Shown piece after piece: positions 59,151 to 64,000 of a DNA stretch of 64,000 bases. Below the pieces are notes generated by a model. The model was given only the letters and a program-made list of their open reading frames with translations, searched no databases and was not told the DNA's origin. The DNA is from Clavelina lepadiformis (taxonomy: Eukaryota; Chordata; Ascidiacea; Aplousobranchia; Clavelinidae): assembly GCF_947623445.1 (NCBI RefSeq), contig NC_135245.1, positions 751,501 to 815,500 of the forward strand, read 5' to 3'. The position numbers and the translations under genes are program-made. How positions within the stretch are numbered: position 1 is the first letter of the stretch; every line of letters starts with the position of its first letter.

Positions 59151-61036
59151 GAAACTTCCAGCGATCTTAGAAAGATGGACGCCGTGGAAAGACAACCATC
59201 AGCAAACCACAAATGTTCCGACCTGGTTTAGAGTATATTGTCTTCAGAATAGTACGGTAGGTGTCGCTCTTCTGCGTTGTAAGCGTAAGCTTCCATAAAG
59301 GTTATTCGCTTGTCTTGCTGCTATTTTCTTTGTTTAGATACAAACGTAAAGATGTTTTCACATAATAGCAAGATATTTAGAGTTATTTCAGGATGTGCAA
59401 GTCAACGCGGAAAATCATCCATCACCGAAGAAGACTTTTCATGCAGATGTCTTACGCACGCTCCCATCACTTAAAATGAACTCGCATGAACCGGCACATT
59501 TGTTCCGGAATTAAACGCACAACGTGCAGCAAAACTATGCCGAGCTATTTGTCTTAACATTATTGCCATGCTCCAAACTTGCTGCTGGGCGTCAGCATTT
59601 ATAGCTTAAGAGCGATACTTAGCGGTTTTAATTCTGAAATAGTTTAAGCACAAGAGGTCGTTAAATGTTAAAGAACCTAACGACTAGGCCGACTAGGCCA
59701 CTAGGGGCTTTGTTTGCTATTAAATTTGAGCACATATTGCAACGTCAAACAAGCACGTGGGAAAAAGATGGATTTATGGCAAGCACTATCGCTTCCTTCT
59801 TCTTCGCATAAAATAGACAGGGTCGATGATAAATCATCAGCTCATTAAAAGCGCTACTTAGACTACCAAGTCAACAAAATAACGCTGTTTCACGACTAAT
59901 GTTTGTTGCCAACATGCTTGCCGACTAACTATAATGATAGAAATATTGACTATAAAATTTTATGACAAACTGCAGTTAGTTATGCCTGGTGCTGTGATAA
60001 TATTCCTTAATTATTAAGCCATGAACAAATGTTTGTTTTGATAAAACCTGATAAAGCCACCACATGGAGCGCAACAATTTGGCGATGCAGGGAAATATTT
60101 TTCACCAGCTAGTCAAAGTTCATTGCTGACGTCACAATATTTGACGTGGAACGTGGGGAAAACGACAGACGTGGTCGCAATTTTTCGACTTCGGTTTTTA
60201 GTAATTCGTATATCGGACAGGAGTTCGAGAAATAATTCCAGAATCGAAGATTTTCAAACTGTTTCCTGTTTGCCAATAATTCTCGAAATTTCCCGCCATG
60301 CAGCGCGATGATTCGATTCCAGCAGCGGGAGAAGACAAACAAGGACCAGATAAGAAGCAAACAGGGTTTTTGTTTTTCGAGCGATAACTCTTATCATTAA
60401 TGTGATCGCTTCACCATCTGTCCCATAATCCTGCAATGGCATGGGGCTGGAAGGGCACACCTGAGTTCTAGAACATGACGTAGATTATTTCTTTAAATTT
60501 TCAAGTTCAATGCAGGGACATATCACGTGAGCGTCACGCATGACTGAGCAAAGCTTAGCAGAATTTTGTGAGTTCTAGAATTTGTAGAAAGTTAAAATGA
60601 CGTCACACTAGTTTTCTTTCTTTACGTTTAGCTCACAACGTTTCATGCCGTGTGTAATATCTCCCTGTTGAAAGCAATCATGAAGCAGTGTGAAAGATAT
60701 TACTCTTATGTTATTGTGAGAAAGTGGTCATTATGAGAGGGTTAGGAATCTCGCTCGGAAAATTAAAATGATTAAAAGTTTTCGATCAAATATTTTCGCT
60801 TAATTATAACCCGTGTAATGACCTTTGCAACGCAGTGCATATTATGACGTCGTAGTAGGAGTAAACAGAGTAAAAGGTGACAAAGTTTGAGCAAAAATAA
60901 CTTGGTTGGTGACATGTCTGGAGTGACCTCATATCTGCTGTTTTTTTTCTGGCAACGCAGCTTGACATAAAAAAATTAATTAAAGAGAAATGATGAAGCA
61001 GCGTGTTTATTACGTCATTAAACTGTGGAGTCGACG
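59151..61036. other. Non-coding stretch between the GPCR relic and duplicated block B
   Basis: AT-rich with no recognised gene. Exact TGACGTCA octamers at 60127 and 60598. Confidence 0.4.
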
Positions 61037-61337
61037 TTCGTGATGTCATAAAGGTTTGGTGAAACAAAAAATGTTGCAAAGTTGGTTTGTTTGTTTGTTT
61101 CCACTCCATTGTTATTCCTGCTTCGCAACAAACAGTCAATTGAAGCAAAATCGTCGCCAGCTTTGTGGGAAAAACGCGCGCGCTTAGAGCAATCGACGTC
61201 ATAATAGAATGAGTGCAGTCAAGTAAGTTTGGTCGCGAAAGGAGAACTCGGTTGGTTGTTTGAGGCGAGATTTGCTCAAAGTTCATTAAAACTGAAGCCA
61301 CATTTGCTGAACAATTTCTTTATTGCATTGAAAAGTT
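61037..61337. repeat. Duplicated block B (about 300 bp)
   Basis: Partner of 49270-49549. Shared landmarks include GATGTCATAAAGGTTTG, AATCGACGTCATAATAGAATG and GTTCATTAAAACTGAAGCC. A short insertion (GTGAAACAAAAAATGTTGC) after the left end is absent from block A. Similarity stops after GCATTGAAAAGTT in both. Confidence 0.88.
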
Positions 61338-61942
61338 AAGGTTGCTAGTAATTGAGTATCGAAGGCAAGTTATGTCGAGCTCGGCAATCTAAACTATTTT
61401 TGCCCGGTTTTCAGGCTGGCTAGTCCGGCATATCGAATTGAAAATATCGAAGTGTGTTTTTCCCGTTTCATATTGTACCGTACCATATGCTGATATTTAT
61501 ATTCTTCATTGTTCGCCGTTAAGTGTGGAGGTTATATATCCTGCAAACCGCTACAACACAAATGAAACAAATGTTTACGCTTAATTAGACGGCAGAGAAA
61601 CCGCGAAACCTGATAGCTTTAAATATGCAAGATATTGAATACGATGCTGTAATGAAGGAAGGCCAGTACGACCACCAAACCCACGCACAATTGCATCCGA
61701 ATTGGCTGAAACTAATTTATAAAACACAGCTGCATAGAAAAACTCTGTGTGTAACTGGCAGTTTGATTTTCGCAGAAATGGAAGTACTGATAAGGAAAAA
61801 TGAACTGAAACTGATATATTGTTAAAACTTAAGAAGTTGAAGTGATTTTGATGTTAGACGACGCAATCCGGATATCTCAAGGAATTACTGCAGGAAAATA
61901 TTTTGTTATTCTCTGATCGTAATCTATACATTACGTCACAAT
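61338..61942. other. Upstream region of the LRR gene
   Basis: A 66-codon frame at 61625-61825 has no family resemblance and probably lies in 5' flanking or UTR sequence. No promoter motif is called. Confidence 0.35.
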
Positions 61943-62327
61943 ATGAACATTTCTGCGTCACTATTGGTGAGTTTTGGACTTTTTATTTGTCTTTCTGAAT
62001 CAAAATCACGGCGGCAACGATCAAATTTTCTTGGACGATCTTCTTCAGCAACTTCGGGTGGAAAAAAATATTGCCCGGAAGGTAGGTTTTGTTGCGTCAT
62101 AATTGACCGCAAAGTGTATTGTCAATCAAAGCAACTTAAATTTCTTTTCATTATTCGAGTTTTAGGAGCCAAGTTATGTGGCATGTGCTTCAAAATAATT
62201 CTCGAACGACTTCTTTTTTACATCCAGGGTGCGATTGCATCTACCCTACCAACCTGGTCACGTACCATTGTGAGGACTTAAAGTGGGAAAAGGTTCCAGA
62301 GAATCTGAGTTATCTCACTTCGAGATT
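61943..62327 (+). CDS. Secreted or membrane leucine-rich-repeat protein, N-terminal exons (partial)
   Basis: Two exons, 61943-62081 and 62228-62327, with GT-AG boundaries and matching phase. The first encodes a signal peptide (MNISASLLVSFGLFICLSES) and a basic Ser/Arg-rich linker. The splice joins KKYCPE to GCDCIYPTNLVTYHC, giving the C-x3-C-x-C-x(n)-C pattern of an LRRNT cap, followed by LKWEKVPENLSYLTSRL, which is the usual start of the first leucine-rich repeat. The second exon ends in phase 2 at a strong GTGAGT donor, the common phase for LRR exons. I found no further LRR exon before 64000, so the next intron is long or the rest lies beyond the right edge. The LRRNT alone does not distinguish a proteoglycan, a receptor or a Toll-like protein. 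Confidence 0.8.
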
Positions 62328-64000
62328 GTGAGTCTTTTGTGTATTTTTAAATTCGAGCTTTTTGACGGGATGTGCGGTTTGGCAAAATTTTAACTCGAAG
62401 CAAAGTTCCAGTTGTGCAGTCGCTTGTCTGCTTGTTCGGTTCCAGCTCATTTCTTAAAGTGAAGGGCAAGTTTAAAAATTCAATTAACACTTAAATAAAA
62501 GAAAAGTTGTCAGCAAATATACTGGAGAAGGAATTTTTCAATGACATTGATTGGTTTAGCAAATATTGTTAAACGTGTCCTAAAAAAACGTGTGTTTTAC
62601 GCTAATGATGACATATGTGATAGCCATAGTGACGTCACGATATGGAAACAATGTGCACGGGTTTGGTATTTGGATCAAGTTTGAACTGCACGTTTTTTTT
62701 CAGCTCAATAAGTTCAGTTTAGCCTAGTCAGGTAACTGTCATAAAGACACGAATGCTTGAGGAGGACATGTGTGCCGACATTTATGCCATTGCTATGCTG
62801 GGAATAAACGCCCCCGCAGCTAATCATCATCGTCCTGTAGAGTCGTATTCTACCCGAAAGCCTTAGTTATAGCCACCTTACCGTTAGTACCATACTTGAT
62901 TCCAACGCGGAATGTTTTGATTTCGCATTGTGACTTCATAATGGCTGCGGTCTCCCGCAAATTTGTGAAAAGTTCTCACCGATAACTGCCTGACTATGTC
63001 GAAATGTTCGAATCTCGAAAAATTCTCTCACCAGTATGTTTACTGACAAGCACTCTTTGATTAAAGCCAAACTGTCTTTGGAATTGTCTCTCATTTGAAA
63101 TACGCAAGCGCAAGTGTGATGTCATGACGTTATAATTGTAAGATTTTGGTGCGATTTTGTAGTTTACATCTTGCGCTTAAAGCTAAAAGTATGAAGGCGA
63201 AACTCAGCCCGAAGTTAGGACTGCTCACATGTCTAGTAATATGACGTCATGAATACGATTGACAACTCGGTAGTGAATAATTTTGTTGCTTTGTCTCCGT
63301 TTCAACTTTGAATGCAACGTCGCTTGTTTAACGAGTGTGACGTAACACGAGCAAGAAGCATTTGCGACTGTCAGTTGTTGTTTTGGAATTTGCTTGTTGC
63401 ATTTGTGCGTATTTACTATGACGTGTTGTACTCAGCAATTAACGATTCATGACATCACAGAGTTCATGCGTTCGGTCATTAATTTTCCAAAGCATTTCAA
63501 TTTCACTTAATGCTTTTGATTAAATTAGTGGAGATGGACGCTCGCTCTGTTCTCATTGGGCTTACCTGAGCTGCTTTCTAAATGGACTTTATTAGAAATG
63601 GAATGTGGCAATACGTTTGGGAAAACCGATATAGAACATGGCGCTGGGGATAGCGCGTTCGTATTACGCAGCCTTTATTAAATAAACAAAGTTTACAGAA
63701 CGACGTTCTCATCTGTGTTTAGTCGAGCCAATGAGCAGTTTAAGTCGGAATTAAAATTGCAGCTTCCCACTGAGCCAATTTCAACGTTTATTAAAACCGC
63801 TACCCCCCTTTGTAGCCACTGAAACGAAAGTTTGTTGATTAAATGTTTGGACTCGAAAGTTATGAGATTCGTGGTCTTATAGTTTTGCTTGGTTGTGAGT
63901 GTGCGGCTGTATCTGAGATTCTTTCTCGAACTGACTCGTCTCCGTTTCAATCTTCCCCAGGGAACCTCGTGATCATCCACAGACTCACCATTGGTGCATC
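62328..64000. other. Probable first long intron of the LRR gene, or intergenic
   Basis: About 1.7 kb without recognisable exons on either strand. It has exact TGACGTCA at 62630 and 63242 and several TGACGT half-matches. The minus-strand frame at 63693-63980 shows no family. Confidence 0.35.

Noticed and set aside
59168..59190. Inverted 17-base near-match to GPCR exon 7 (GATGGACGCCGTGGAAAG) near the relic.
   Set aside because: One short match with a mismatch; not enough to claim an inverted exon fragment.

Overview
The window is animal nuclear DNA. It has AT-rich introns and intergenic sequence, multi-exon genes with GT-AG introns mostly of about 70-900 bases, AATAAA-type poly(A) signals, and DNA-transposon debris. 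The gene set (a KIF26-type kinesin, a nuclear IkB-like protein with an OCA-type motif, long-loop class A receptors) and the compactness suggest an invertebrate deuterostome, most likely an ascidian tunicate. The species assignment is inference; the gene families are read directly from the sequence.

Layout. (1) 1-3 kb, minus strand: 5' part of a gene joining an OCA/POU2AF-like peptide to the start of an ankyrin domain, resembling IkB-zeta; its 3' part runs toward or past the left edge. (2) 4.5-9.8 kb: a clean hAT-type MITE and a 1.9-kb direct tandem duplication. (3) 9.8-14.9 kb: no recognisable gene. (4) 14.9-27 kb, plus strand: POLR2I (RNA polymerase II subunit RPB9, 4 exons), a single-exon ANKRD28/44/52-type protein phosphatase 6 ankyrin subunit, and CMTR1 (cap-1 2'-O-methyltransferase, 19 or 20 exons). 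(5) 29.7-35 kb, plus: ATG14 (autophagy PI3K complex subunit), with a decayed piggyBac-like transposon in its largest intron. (6) 35.6-41.5 kb, minus: a KIF26-type atypical kinesin. (7) 44.7-59.2 kb, plus: a tandem pair of ten-exon class A GPCR genes with a very long second extracellular loop and tyrosine/acid-rich N-termini, followed by a decayed third copy, a frameshifted kelch fragment and duplicated flanking blocks. (8) 61.9-64 kb: first two coding exons of a secreted or membrane leucine-rich-repeat protein that continues past the right edge.

The genes are independent housekeeping or signalling genes and not one pathway. POLR2I and CMTR1 both act in mRNA production (Pol II transcription, cap methylation). 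The most unusual signals are the strong excess of the palindromic octamer TGACGTCA (29 exact copies by eye, 26 of them after position 34,800, in introns, intergenic DNA and exons alike), the OCA-ankyrin architecture at the left edge, and the expanding and decaying GPCR cluster with complement-receptor-like features. I saw no tRNA, rRNA or CRISPR array.
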